This document shows, one piece after another, positions 9,127-17,751 of a stretch of 64,000 nt of DNA (within the stretch, counting starts at the first letter, position 1; the number at the start of each line of letters is the position of its first letter). Both the position numbers and the translations under genes were made by a program. The notes under the pieces are model-generated. The model saw only the letters and a program-made list of their open reading frames with translations. It searched no databases and was not told where the DNA came from. The DNA comes from Polynucleobacter sp. JS-JIR-5-A7 (lineage in GTDB: Bacteria; Pseudomonadota; Gammaproteobacteria; Burkholderiales; Burkholderiaceae): contig NZ_CP061308.1 of NCBI RefSeq assembly GCF_018687935.1, forward strand, positions 676,048-740,047. The letters run 5' to 3'.

Positions 9127-11430
9127 ATGGCGAGAACCGTATACCCGAAATCCCAATTGCCCCAGTCCCCAGAAAAAGGCGGGCCGGATCGGATGCCCCG
9201 CCTGCTCCTAGAGGCCCGTTGGTTTATTTCCCTAGGCTTATGCCTTGGACTATTTGCCATTTTGATTACCTATTCCAAGGCTGACCCAGCCTGGTCACAT
9301 GCCAGTTTTCAGGCTCCCAAGAACCTAGGTGGCCGTTTTGGGGCTTATTTAGCGGATTTGATGCTCTACATCTTTGGGATTTCTGCTTTTTGGTGGGTTG
9401 TGCTATTCGGGCGTCGGGTTCTAAATGGCTGGAGGGAGCTTTGGAGTATCCCTTTGCCCCCAGATCCAGAAGCTAAACCCGACTCTCTCTTAATGCGTTG
9501 GTTGGGCTTTGGCTTAACTTTGGCGTGCAGTATGGGGCTGGAGTCTATTCGTTTGCATACTCTGTCCTGGCAGCTTCCTAGACCTCCTGGTGGTATTTTG
9601 GGAGAGTTAATCGGCGACCCTTTGCAAATGTCCTTGGGTTTTACAGGTGCAACCTTAGTACTTCTATTTGGACTTTGTGCCGGCCTTTCTTTATTCCTGC
9701 ATTTCTCTTGGCTAGATATTGCTGAAAAAGTAGGGCGAATTTTGGAAGTATCTTTTCATCGCATACGCGAGCGTCGCGATAGTGAAGAAGATCGTAAGCT
9801 AGGTGAAGCTGCTGCTGAAGAGCGAGAAGAGTTTGTGGAAGAGATTCGGGGGCGTGTTGAAGTGGCAGCGCCAGTACAGATTGTGCGTGCACCCATAGAG
9901 ATCGCAAAGAGCGCTCGTGTAGAGCGTGAAAAACAACAACCACTATTCGTTGATATCCCTGATTCTGAATTGCCACCACTGGCATTGTTAGATCCAGTTC
10001 CTGAAGTAAAAGAAACCATCTCCGCTGATGTCTTGGAATTTACGTCTCGTTTAATTGAGCGGAAGTTAGCTGAGTTCAATGTTCAGGTTACCGTGATTGC
10101 CGCTTACCCTGGTCCCGTAGTAACGCGTTACGAGATTGATCCGGCGATCGGCGTGAAGGGTAGTCAGATCGTTAATCTCTCCCGTGACTTAGCACGCTCA
10201 CTGGGTGTTGTCAGTATGCGTGTAGTAGAAACCATTCCAGGTAAAACTTGTATGGCTTTGGAGTTGCCAAACCCAAGGCGCCAATCGGTTTACTTGTCTG
10301 AGATTCTGACTTCACAGGTATATAACGACAATCATTCTTTATTGACTCTCGCTTTAGGTAAGGATATTTCAGGCAGTCCCATGGTGGCTGACTTAGCGAA
10401 GATGCCGCACTGTTTGGTAGCGGGTACAACGGGTGCCGGTAAGTCGGTTGGTATCAATGCCATGATTCTTTCGCTGCTCTTTAAAGCGAAGCCGGATGAA
10501 GTGCGGCTGATCATGATTGATCCAAAGATGCTTGAGATGGCAATGTACGACAAGATCCCACATCTGCTTTGCCCAGTAGTGACTGATATGAAGCAAGCGT
10601 ACAACGCATTGAACTGGGCGGTAAACGAGATGGAGCGTCGTTACAAGCTCATGAGTAAGTTTGGCGTGCGTAACTTAGCTGGCTTTAATAAGAAGATTCT
10701 AGAGGCTGAGGAAAAGGGTGAGAAGCTCACTAATCCATTTAGCTTGACGCCAGAAGATCCAGAGCCAATCTACAAGGCACCAGTTATTGTGATCGTCATT
10801 GATGAGTTAGCTGACTTGATGATGGTCTCTGGCAAGAAGATTGAAGAACTCATTGCCCGTATTGCGCAAAAAGCGCGTGCTGCAGGGATTCACTTGGTAT
10901 TGGCAACACAGCGCCCTAGCGTAGATGTGATTACGGGCTTAATCAAAGCGAACGTGCCAACCCGTATCTCTTTTCAAGTCAGCAGCAAGATCGATAGCCG
11001 CACGATTTTGGATCAGCAAGGTGCTGAGGCACTTCTCGGTATGGGTGACATGCTATATATGGCCCCAGGTACTGGCCTGCCGGTTCGGGTACATGGCGCA
11101 TTCGTATCAGATGATGAAGTACATCGTGTGGTGGAATGGCTTAAAGAGAAGGGCGAAGCTAACTACATTGATGGTGTACTCGAAGGCGCAGATGAATCCA
11201 ACATCGATGCCTTAACAGGTGAGAGCGGTGGCGAGTCTGATCCACTGTACGATCAAGCAGTCGCGATTGTTCTAGAAAACAAACGCCCATCCATCTCATT
11301 AGTGCAACGTCATCTACGTATTGGCTACAACCGTGCTGCTCGCCTCTTAGAAGATATGGAAAAAGCCGGTCTTGTATCCAAGATGGGCAATGGCGGCAAT
11401 CGCGAGATTTTGCATCGTTCCTCCGAGTAA
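9127..11430 (+). CDS. ftsK: DNA translocase FtsK
   Basis: A septal DNA pump that clears chromosome ends and activates XerCD recombination during division. The 767-residue protein has about four N-terminal transmembrane helices (roughly residues 30-190). A short charged linker follows at about 210-290, unlike the very long linker of E. coli FtsK. The RecA-like motor has Walker A GTTGAGKS at about 434-441 and Walker B VIVIDELADLM. The C-terminal winged-helix gamma domain (about 700-767) reads KOPS sites. Start ATG 9127 is upstream of an alternative ATG at 9193; both are possible because neither has an ideal ribosome site. Confidence 0.95.
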   Translation: MARTVYPKSQLPQSPEKGGPDRMPRLLLEARWFISLGLCLGLFAILITYSKADPAWSHASFQAPKNLGGRFGAYLADLMLYIFGISAFWWVVLFGRRVLNGWRELWSIPLPPDPEAKPDSLLMRWLGFGLTLACSMGLESIRLHTLSWQLPRPPGGILGELIGDPLQMSLGFTGATLVLLFGLCAGLSLFLHFSWLDIAEKVGRILEVSFHRIRERRDSEEDRKLGEAAAEEREEFVEEIRGRVEVAAPVQIVRAPIEIAKSARVEREKQQPLFVDIPDSELPPLALLDPVPEVKETISADVLEFTSRLIERKLAEFNVQVTVIAAYPGPVVTRYEIDPAIGVKGSQIVNLSRDLARSLGVVSMRVVETIPGKTCMALELPNPRRQSVYLSEILTSQVYNDNHSLLTLALGKDISGSPMVADLAKMPHCLVAGTTGAGKSVGINAMILSLLFKAKPDEVRLIMIDPKMLEMAMYDKIPHLLCPVVTDMKQAYNALNWAVNEMERRYKLMSKFGVRNLAGFNKKILEAEEKGEKLTNPFSLTPEDPEPIYKAPVIVIVIDELADLMMVSGKKIEELIARIAQKARAAGIHLVLATQRPSVDVITGLIKANVPTRISFQVSSKIDSRTILDQQGAEALLGMGDMLYMAPGTGLPVRVHGAFVSDDEVHRVVEWLKEKGEANYIDGVLEGADESNIDALTGESGGESDPLYDQAVAIVLENKRPSISLVQRHLRIGYNRAARLLEDMEKAGLVSKMGNGGNREILHRSSE

Positions 11431-11439
11431 GGTTTGATT

Positions 11440-12135
11440 TTGCAAAGATTCTTATCCGCATTGGCGATTCAAATCTCCATCGGTATTGCGACGATTCTTT
11501 TTTCAGGTGTAGCGATCTCGCAAAGTGAGAGCGGCTCAGACCAATTACGCCAGTTTGTGCGTAATTCCAAAACGGCAGAAGGTGATTTTGTACAACAGCA
11601 GTTGCGCGCGCCGAAAGCGAATGAGCCGCAAGACAAAGGTCTCAAAGTCGTACGTCAGACGCAAGGCCATTTTGTCTTTCAGCGCCCGGGTCGTTTTGTG
11701 TGGGATACCCAAAAACCATATGAGCAAAAACTGATTGCAAATGGCAATCAACTCATCTTATGGGATAAGGATTTAAATCAAGCCACTTTTCGTCCAGCAG
11801 GACAAGCGTTGGCATCAACACCAGCAGCTATTTTGTTTGGTGAAAACTCATTAGATCAACATTTTGAATTGATCGAAGGTGAAGAGCGCTTGGGAATGAA
11901 ATGGGTTACCTTGGTTCCTAAAAGTGACCCCAATGCTAAGAAACAAGGTGACCTACCATATACCAAGATCTCGATTGGTATGGTTAATGGACTGCCCAAA
12001 GCGCTGGAGTTAATGGATGGCCTGGGAAGTGTGGTTTTAGTCACCCTCGATAAAATCCAACTCAATGTCAATTTGTCTGCCAACCGGTTTAATTTCATGC
12101 CTCCTGCAGGAGCTGAAGTCTTACGCTTAAACTAG
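11440..12135 (+). CDS. lolA: Outer-membrane lipoprotein carrier LolA
   Basis: This periplasmic chaperone takes mature lipoproteins from LolCDE to LolB. An N-terminal hydrophobic signal peptide is followed by LRQFVRN and AEGDFVQ, and by GHFVFQRPGRFVWDTQKPYEQ, which is characteristic of LolA. I place the start at the TTG at 11440 because an AAGG ribosome site lies seven bases before it; a second in-frame TTG lies at 11434. It is immediately downstream of ftsK and upstream of serS, probably in one operon. In many relatives rarA sits between lolA and serS; it is absent here. Confidence 0.92.
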   Translation: MQRFLSALAIQISIGIATILFSGVAISQSESGSDQLRQFVRNSKTAEGDFVQQQLRAPKANEPQDKGLKVVRQTQGHFVFQRPGRFVWDTQKPYEQKLIANGNQLILWDKDLNQATFRPAGQALASTPAAILFGENSLDQHFELIEGEERLGMKWVTLVPKSDPNAKKQGDLPYTKISIGMVNGLPKALELMDGLGSVVLVTLDKIQLNVNLSANRFNFMPPAGAEVLRLN

Positions 12136-12175
12136 AGTCTAAATAAACAAGCACACCTAATCTATAGAGCATTAA

Positions 12176-13486
12176 ATGATTGATCCGCAATTACTCCGCA
12201 AAGATATCGCCGCTGTTGCAGCGCGTTTAGCTACTCGCAAATTCCAGCTAGATGTTGAGAGGTTCATCATCCTTGAGTCTGAGCGTAAGTCTTTACAAAC
12301 CAGCACTGAAGAATTACAAGCCAAACGCAATCAGTTATCTAAAGCGATCGGCATGAAGAAAGGCAAAGGCGAGGATGCCTCTGCTGAGATGGCTGAAGTT
12401 GCTCAAGTAAATACTGATATGGAAGCCGGCGCATCCAGATTAAGTACGCTACAAGTCGAGATTTCTGATTTCTTGATGGGTATTCCCAATCTGCCAGATG
12501 ATTCTGTGCCAATAGGTAAAGACGAAACTGAAAATAAAGAAATCAAGCGGTGGGGTACAGAACCTATATTTGATTTTGAGATCAAAGATCACGTAGATCT
12601 AGGCGGTCCATTAGGATTGGATTTTGAAGTAGCTGCCAAGATTAGCGGTTCTCGCTTCGTGGTTCTCAAAGGGCCGATTGCAAGATTACATCGTGCCTTA
12701 GCGCAATTCATGATCGATACCCATGCAAGTAATCATGGTTACCAAGAAGTCTATGCACCTTATATGGTGAACGCTGCCTCAATGCGTGGTACTGGCCAAT
12801 TACCGAAGTTTGAAGAAGACCTCTTTAAGGTTCCTCGTCAAATGGGTGGGGAGGATGGTAACGGAGAGTCAAAAACGGAAAACTTCTACCTCATTCCAAC
12901 GGCTGAAGTTCCGGTAACTAATTTAGTAAGAGATGAGATCGTTAGTGCCGATAATCTCCCCCTAAAGTTTGTTGCTCATACCCCATGCTTTCGCTCTGAA
13001 GCCGGTAGTTATGGTCGTGATGTCCGCGGCATGATTCGTCAACATCAGTTTGACAAAGTCGAGTTAGTACAAATCACTAAACCAGAAAACTCCATGCAAG
13101 CCCTCGAAGATTTAACGGGTCATGCTGAGAAGATTTTAGAGTTGCTCGAATTGCCATATAGAAAAGTATTACTCTGCACTGGTGATATGGGATTTGGTAG
13201 CACCAAGACTTACGACTTAGAGGTATGGGTGCCTTCACAAAAGGCATACAGAGAAATTAGTTCTTGCTCCAGCATGGGTGACTTCCAAGCAAGACGAATG
13301 CAGGCTAGATTTAAGGAGGGGCAAGGCAAGCCAGAACTCCTACATACATTAAATGGTTCTGGACTTGCAGTGGGCAGGACATTGGTCGCGTTAATTGAAA
13401 ACAAGCAACAAGTAGACGGCAGCATTGCGATTCCAAAAGCGTTGCAACTCTATTTGGGTGGCTTAGAAGTGCTCAAGCCAATCTAA
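12176..13486 (+). CDS. serS: Seryl-tRNA synthetase
   Basis: This class II aminoacyl-tRNA synthetase charges serine tRNAs. The 436 residues comprise an N-terminal long coiled-coil arm that grips the long variable arm of tRNA-Ser (about residues 30-105) and the catalytic domain. Visible motifs are motif 2 (FRSEAGSYGRD), the TAEVP serine pocket, and motif 3 (GSGLAVGRTLVALIE). It ends at 13486 directly against the convergent PIN toxin gene with no spacer. A tRNA-Ser gene lies 0.8 kb downstream. Confidence 0.97.
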   Translation: MIDPQLLRKDIAAVAARLATRKFQLDVERFIILESERKSLQTSTEELQAKRNQLSKAIGMKKGKGEDASAEMAEVAQVNTDMEAGASRLSTLQVEISDFLMGIPNLPDDSVPIGKDETENKEIKRWGTEPIFDFEIKDHVDLGGPLGLDFEVAAKISGSRFVVLKGPIARLHRALAQFMIDTHASNHGYQEVYAPYMVNAASMRGTGQLPKFEEDLFKVPRQMGGEDGNGESKTENFYLIPTAEVPVTNLVRDEIVSADNLPLKFVAHTPCFRSEAGSYGRDVRGMIRQHQFDKVELVQITKPENSMQALEDLTGHAEKILELLELPYRKVLLCTGDMGFGSTKTYDLEVWVPSQKAYREISSCSSMGDFQARRMQARFKEGQGKPELLHTLNGSGLAVGRTLVALIENKQQVDGSIAIPKALQLYLGGLEVLKPI

Positions 13487-13912
13487 CTAAAGCGTCAAAG
13501 TTTTAATCTTCAGTCGAGTAGCATTCTCCTCAAGTATCTTGTCGAGTGTAACGAGTAGCTTTACTTTAAAATGTTTAGCAGCCGCAAGATGAAGTGCATC
13601 CCCGGAACGCAATTTAGAAGAACTATCTAGTACTAAAAGCCCTGCTGAATAAAAGACTTTATTATCAATTGGTAGCAATTCAATATCGTTATTGCATATA
13701 GCTTCAAAAATCTTCCAAGCGCTCTTGCTCTCCTTTGAAGTAATTTGCCCTGTTCTTTCTTTTATACCTAAGGCACTCGCAAACTCTGTAAAAGTCCAAG
13801 CCGAAGAAATTAATTTTGACTGTTTTACGCCGTCATACCATTTCTCAATAGCTTTACTTTTTGCTTCTTCTGTACACATAGCTACTAATACACATGAATC
13901 TACATATACCAT
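13487..13912 (-). CDS. PIN-domain ribonuclease toxin (VapC-like)
   Basis: This 141-residue PIN domain has the acidic metal-binding residues in place: Asp5 (VYVDSCVL), Glu43 (TFTEFASA), Asp105 (SGDALHLAAA) and Asp124 (TLDK). PIN toxins cut RNA, often tRNA, when their antitoxin is lost. Its ATG shares one base with the antitoxin stop (TAATG), typical of translational coupling in toxin-antitoxin pairs. It abuts serS tail to tail. All catalytic positions look intact, so it is probably active when free. Confidence 0.88.
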   Translation of the reverse strand: MVYVDSCVLVAMCTEEAKSKAIEKWYDGVKQSKLISSAWTFTEFASALGIKERTGQITSKESKSAWKIFEAICNNDIELLPIDNKVFYSAGLLVLDSSSKLRSGDALHLAAAKHFKVKLLVTLDKILEENATRLKIKTLTL

Positions 13913-14157
13913 TAATAGGGACCTTCAGAGCGTACTTCATCCATGACTGATTTGCCCATTTTCATTGAACTCCTTAACTCTTTAGCCATCTTCGCTAAGG
14001 TTTTACGATCTAGCTTTTTCGGTTTAATAATCAGGGATCCATCGAGAGACAGGGTTGCCTCAACTTTGTCACCCTCTTTAAGGTGAATTTGTTTGATGAG
14101 TGATGCCGGAATACGCATTGCAAGACTGTTGCCCCACTTTGAAATTTGAATATTCAT
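13912..14157 (-). CDS. AbrB/MazE-type antitoxin
   Basis: This 81-residue antitoxin precedes the PIN toxin. The N-terminal SpoVT-AbrB swapped-hairpin DNA-binding domain (about 1-46) reads MNIQISKWGNSLAMRIPASL, then KEGDKVEATLSLDGSLIIKP. The charged C-terminal tail should wrap the toxin. I chose ATG 14157 over the upstream GTG at 14172 because GAGGAGA forms an ideal ribosome site just before it and overlaps the GTG. Autoregulation is likely through the perfect 26-base palindrome directly upstream. Confidence 0.88.
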   Translation of the reverse strand: MNIQISKWGNSLAMRIPASLIKQIHLKEGDKVEATLSLDGSLIIKPKKLDRKTLAKMAKELRSSMKMGKSVMDEVRSEGPY

Positions 14158-14173
14158 GCTATTTCTCCTCACA

Positions 14174-14199
14174 ATGGATATACATTAATGTATATCCAT
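14174..14199. promoter_or_regulatory. Perfect 26-bp palindrome, likely antitoxin operator
   Basis: ATGGATATACATT (14174-14186) is followed directly by its exact reverse complement AATGTATATCCAT (14187-14199). It lies 16 bases upstream of the antitoxin ATG, where the antitoxin or toxin-antitoxin complex would be expected to bind and repress. With no spacer it suits a dimeric DNA-binding protein better than an RNA hairpin. Confidence 0.75.
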
Positions 14200-14275
14200 A
14201 GTAACGTAATTAATTTATCCATGCAAACAATTTTCAATAACCAACATTGAGCAAGTGACTTTATTACACGATGGC

Positions 14276-14281
14276 TATAAT
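14276..14281 (+). promoter_or_regulatory. -10 box of the tRNA-Ser gene
   Basis: A consensus TATAAT lies 13 bases before the mature tRNA 5' end. The -35 is weak (GTGACT at 14255-14260, 15-base spacing), so only the -10 is well supported. Confidence 0.5.
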
Positions 14282-14294
14282 TGCCCTTCGGTTC

Positions 14295-14384
<90 letters not shown>

Positions 14385-14466
14385 AATTGTCAAAAAAGTG
14401 CTTAAATCTATCAACGATATTATTTTTAGTGAGTAAGATCTCGAACGGTTAAAGGAAGCTCATGTC

Positions 14467-15969
14467 ATGATGACGCCCAATGAGATAGAAAAATTAATAC
14501 CTGCAGAAACTGCTAAATTTCGCTCACCCATTCCTACTCAAGCGATATCAAGCGATGAGTTTATGCCGTCTATACAAACTCCTAAGCAAAAAGAGCTAGA
14601 GAAGCGTATTAAAGAACTTGGCTCAAGACTTGCAAAGCATCAAGGAGTCTCTCGCCGGAGATTCTTTCAAGGTGCCGCAGGAATGGCAGCAGCCTTTGTT
14701 GCCATGAATGAAACCTTTGGCCCGCTTTATGGGGTTAGTCACGCTGAAGCAGCAACACCAGAACTGGCAAACGAACGCGCTGCATCCCTCAAAAGTCAAT
14801 TCATCATGGATATGCATACTCACTATCTGCGAGATGACACTCGTTTAGAGGGATTTGTCAGATCACGCGAGGCAGTGGGGAAGGCAGCTTGGAATCCCGC
14901 CCTTGCAGGCAAGCCACAAACTTTAGATGATTTGAAATTTGCAAATTATTTCAAAGAGGTCTTCTTAGATAGTGATACTAAAGTCGCCTTAATTTCTGGA
15001 TCAGGCTCTGAAGATCCGCGGGATTGGTTTTTAACCAATGAAATGAAGGCGCAGGCCCGTAAAACAGTAAACCAAGAGGCTGGTACTAAGCGCATGTTCT
15101 CACATGCAATTTTCATGCCCGGAACGCCTGGATGGCTAGAAAAAGCAGAAGCGGATTATGAAAACCTCAAGCCAGATTCATTTAAAGGCTACACCATTGG
15201 CGATAACACCAATAAACAACTTTCTACACATCCTTGGCGGCTTGATGATGAGAAGTTGCTGTATCCCTTTTATGAAAAGCTGGCAAAGTGGAGTAAGACG
15301 CAGCCAAGTCTTGCGAACGTTTGTGTACATAAAGGTTTATATCCACCGTCTGTAACACAGCAGTACCCACATCTATTACCCTATGCAAAAGTTGATGACG
15401 TCGCCAAGGCAGCAAAAGATTGGCCACAATTAAATTTCGTAATTTATCACTCCGCCTTTCGCTATACAGGTGGCACTTGGGATGAGGGTTGGCAGCAGTT
15501 CAGGCGCACAGGCCGAATAGACTGGGTAACTGACTTGGCACAGATTCCTCAAAAAGCCGGTGTCAATAATGTCTATGGTGATTTAGGGCAAATCTTTGCT
15601 CAGAGTACTATTGCTGAACCAAGACTCTGTGCTGCGATGTTAGGTCAGCTTATTCAGGGCCTTGGTTCTGATCACGTTGTCTGGGGAACCGATGCCATCT
15701 GGACAGGATCACCGCAATGGCAGATTGAAGCCTTACGCCGTCTTGAGATCCCAGAGGATATGCAAAAGAAGTATGGTTTTAGCCCTTTAGGTTCTGCTGA
15801 TGGACCAGTCAAACGCGCTATCTTTGGCGATAACTCAGCGCGACTCTATCACTTTACTCAAGCACAACGCAGTGCGCTTGCAGGGGATAAGGTGGCTCTG
15901 GCTAAATTTAGTTATGACGAGTTTGGTGATGGTAGAACCAATCTGCGATATGGCTATATGCAAGCATAG
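14467..15969 (+). CDS. Tat-exported amidohydrolase-family protein
   Basis: This 500-residue metal-dependent hydrolase is of the amidohydrolase-2 TIM-barrel type. The barrel starts after residue 110 with MDMHTHY, giving the metal-binding HxH pair His117/His119. Later ligands appear in CVHKG, IYHSAF and WGTDAIW. A twin-arginine signal (SRRRFF, Arg63-65, then a hydrophobic Ala/Met stretch) indicates folded export to the periplasm. It is preceded by an unusual 60-residue charged N-terminal extension. An AAAGGAAG ribosome site supports the ATG at 14467, so the extension is probably real. The substrate is unknown. The lipoprotein gene downstream may be cotranscribed. Confidence 0.85.
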   Translation: MMTPNEIEKLIPAETAKFRSPIPTQAISSDEFMPSIQTPKQKELEKRIKELGSRLAKHQGVSRRRFFQGAAGMAAAFVAMNETFGPLYGVSHAEAATPELANERAASLKSQFIMDMHTHYLRDDTRLEGFVRSREAVGKAAWNPALAGKPQTLDDLKFANYFKEVFLDSDTKVALISGSGSEDPRDWFLTNEMKAQARKTVNQEAGTKRMFSHAIFMPGTPGWLEKAEADYENLKPDSFKGYTIGDNTNKQLSTHPWRLDDEKLLYPFYEKLAKWSKTQPSLANVCVHKGLYPPSVTQQYPHLLPYAKVDDVAKAAKDWPQLNFVIYHSAFRYTGGTWDEGWQQFRRTGRIDWVTDLAQIPQKAGVNNVYGDLGQIFAQSTIAEPRLCAAMLGQLIQGLGSDHVVWGTDAIWTGSPQWQIEALRRLEIPEDMQKKYGFSPLGSADGPVKRAIFGDNSARLYHFTQAQRSALAGDKVALAKFSYDEFGDGRTNLRYGYMQA

Positions 15970-15999
15970 ATTGGGGTAATTTAATTGCAAGGTAAAAAC

Positions 16000-16275
16000 A
16001 TGGCTAGTTTTACAGCTGTATTGAGTCGGCTTTTCTTGGTATGTATGGGCGTCGTCTTGCTTGCCTGCTCAACACCACCGAGCAGATTTGGTGTTTATCA
16101 GCAGTCTGATGGAACTATTGGCGTGCATTCTCCAAAGGATGCCAAGGAAGAAGAAGCTCAGGAAATGGCGGTAGCAGAGTGCAAGAAGCTCGGAAAACGA
16201 ACTGCGACGATTGTCGATAGTCGGAAAACGGTCAATGACCGCTTTCCGATGACGTACAACTATTTGTGTAGATGA
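16000..16275 (+). CDS. Small predicted lipoprotein
   Basis: This 91-residue protein has a signal sequence ending in lipobox LLAC (Cys23), so it is probably lipid-anchored. The mature part is short and charged with two further cysteines (AECKK and NYLCR at the very end), which could form a disulfide. I do not recognise the family. ATG 16000 has an AAGG ribosome site eight bases upstream; an in-frame TTG at 15985 lacks one. It lies 30 bases after the amidohydrolase gene in the same direction. Confidence 0.72.
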   Translation: MASFTAVLSRLFLVCMGVVLLACSTPPSRFGVYQQSDGTIGVHSPKDAKEEEAQEMAVAECKKLGKRTATIVDSRKTVNDRFPMTYNYLCR

Positions 16276-16301
16276 ATCTTAAATTAAGTGAGATGAAGTG
16301 C

Positions 16302-17129
16302 TTAGCTAAGCAACCATTTCTTAATAGACTTATTGACACACATAGCATCTAAGGCAAGACCAAAGAACTCAGAGCCATTCGTGACCATGCTTTCAATGGC
16401 TTCTACTTTGCCTGACTTGATGCCGCGTAGATAAGTCGCTGCACGATAACGCAGGAAGTGCTCAGTTTCACCTTCTTCATTCTCCGTTGAGCAAAGTTCT
16501 AGATTGCCATAGCGGGTTTCAGGATTGATATTGAGGATGGATAAGCTTAATGCACCAACTAATTTCTCTGGTACTGGGATTGGTACATAGGAGTAAAGCG
16601 AAATCAACATCTCTTCTTCATCTACTTCAATGATGTGATCAATATCCAAAACATCTTGTTCAGTTAACTCAGTCTCACCTGAATCGCCACCACCAAAAGT
16701 AGACTCAAACTGCAACATTGCCGTATTGCTGCCTTTGGAGATTTCGATCATGTCAGGGTAGCCAAGCAAACCTTTCCACCAATACATGAGAGAGAAAGTG
16801 CAGGGCTTTACCTCTACCAACCCTTTGTTAGTCGATTTAGCGAAGTAGAGACCATAAAACTCATCATCTTTTTCTAGACCATATTGATCAACCTTAGATG
16901 ATTTGGCAACAGGTTTAGTGCTAGCCTTTTTGCTAACTTTCTTCGCTGCTGGTTTCTTAGTGGGCTTCTTAGCTGCCGCTTTTTTAGCAGCAGGTTTCAT
17001 TACCTTTTTTACCGTCTTTTTAGAGGCTACTTTTTTAGCAGCTACCTTCTTAACAGCTTTCTTTGTAGGGGCTTTTTTTACCACCTTGGTCGCTACTTTC
17101 TTTTTTGCTGGTGACTTTTTTGTAGCCAT
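16302..17129 (-). CDS. Protein with histone-H1-like Lys/Ala tail joined to an unrecognised globular domain
   Basis: The 275-residue protein is in two parts. Residues 1 to about 78 are almost entirely Lys, Ala, Val, Thr and Pro in repeated AAKK / KKVxxKK units, like the nucleic-acid-binding tails of bacterial histone-H1-like proteins. Residues 80-275 form an acidic, mixed alpha/beta domain (DEFYGLYFAKS, then SLMYWWKGLLGYPDMIEISK, and a helical FLRYRAATYLRGIKSG). The latter part faintly recalls YbjN/type III chaperone-like folds, but this is only an impression. A DNA- or RNA-tethered role is an inference from the tail. The gene stands alone. Confidence 0.7.
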   Translation of the reverse strand: MATKKSPAKKKVATKVVKKAPTKKAVKKVAAKKVASKKTVKKVMKPAAKKAAAKKPTKKPAAKKVSKKASTKPVAKSSKVDQYGLEKDDEFYGLYFAKSTNKGLVEVKPCTFSLMYWWKGLLGYPDMIEISKGSNTAMLQFESTFGGGDSGETELTEQDVLDIDHIIEVDEEEMLISLYSYVPIPVPEKLVGALSLSILNINPETRYGNLELCSTENEEGETEHFLRYRAATYLRGIKSGKVEAIESMVTNGSEFFGLALDAMCVNKSIKKWLLS

Positions 17130-17295
17130 GGTCTATTACCCTTCATTTTTGGTAGTTAATGTGCATCAGCACTGGTAGATATTACTGCAAATTAATTGCA
17201 ATAAATACTAAGCCTATATGGGGTTTTTCCTGCTAAATATATTACGTGGGGCAGAATAAAAATATTGCCTAGCTTATTGTTCTCTTGGGTAGGCA

Positions 17296-17324
17296 TTGAT
17301 ACACTGAAACTACGCATTATGAAT
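17296..17324 (+). promoter_or_regulatory. Candidate sigma-70 promoter of ydcH
   Basis: TTGATA at 17296-17301 and TATGAAT at 17318-17324 are separated by 16 bases. They lie about 30 bases upstream of the ydcH start, in the 213-base gap after the lysine-tail gene. Confidence 0.4.
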
Positions 17325-17354
17325 AAACCCAGTCACTTTTGAATGAGGGAATCT

Positions 17355-17573
17355 ATGTTTCCAGAATATCGCGAATTAATCACCAAGCTAAAGACAACAG
17401 ACCGTCACTTTTCCCATCTGTTTGATAAACACAATAACCTGGATACCAAGATTCTGCGGATGGAAGACCATAAAGAGCCGAGTACGCCAGAGGAAATTGA
17501 AACTCTAAAGAAAGAAAAGTTGCTGCTAAAAGACCAGATTTACGCAGTGCTTAAGAAAGCCAGCGCCCAATAG
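17355..17573 (+). CDS. ydcH: YdcH/DUF465 family small protein
   Basis: This 72-residue all-helical protein begins MFPEYRELITKLKTTDRHF, then FDKHNNLD, the usual DUF465 pattern of a short hairpin of two charged helices. The function is unknown in the family. ATG 17355 is preferred over the in-frame ATG 17343, because AGGGA lies six bases before it and family members start with MFPEY. Confidence 0.85.
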   Translation: MFPEYRELITKLKTTDRHFSHLFDKHNNLDTKILRMEDHKEPSTPEEIETLKKEKLLLKDQIYAVLKKASAQ

Positions 17574-17735
17574 AAGGGTAATCTTTCTTGAGGAGGCAGG
17601 CTTTGAGCAACTGATTGCCTGCTTCTGTTGTGCGCCCACCTCATGGCTACATTGGCCACAAACATCGTTATCCGCATCAAAGTAGCTAACCTCTTCTTGA
17701 CAGGCGTGGCATTTAGATAAGTTATCTGCGCCCAT
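17526..17735 (-). CDS. Possible small zinc-ribbon protein (doubtful)
   Basis: A 69-codon frame divergent from the AsmA gene. Residues 8-35 contain CHAC and CGQCSH, a CxxC-x14-CxxC arrangement typical of zinc ribbons. The rest is low in character and its end overlaps the 3' part of ydcH antisense. No ribosome site is visible before the ATG. It may be a genuine small gene or chance; the cysteine spacing is the only argument for it. Confidence 0.3.
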   Translation of the reverse strand: MGADNLSKCHACQEEVSYFDADNDVCGQCSHEVGAQQKQAISCSKPASSRKITLLLGAGFLKHCVNLVF

Positions 17736-17751
17736 TTAAAATGAAGATGTA

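Noticed and set aside
9088..9156. Longer start for thioredoxin reductase
   Set aside because: Adds 23 residues unlike the family and would overlap the ftsK start; ATG 9087 fits better.
16299..16312. 14-base palindrome TGCTTAGCTAAGCA
   Set aside because: It spans the stop codon of the lysine-tail gene, has no T run and leaves almost no loop; likely chance.
16903..17178. 91-codon plus-strand frame resembling a hydrophobic membrane peptide
   Set aside because: It is the complement of the lysine/alanine repeat tail; AAR/GCN codons read in reverse give Phe/Leu/Ala.
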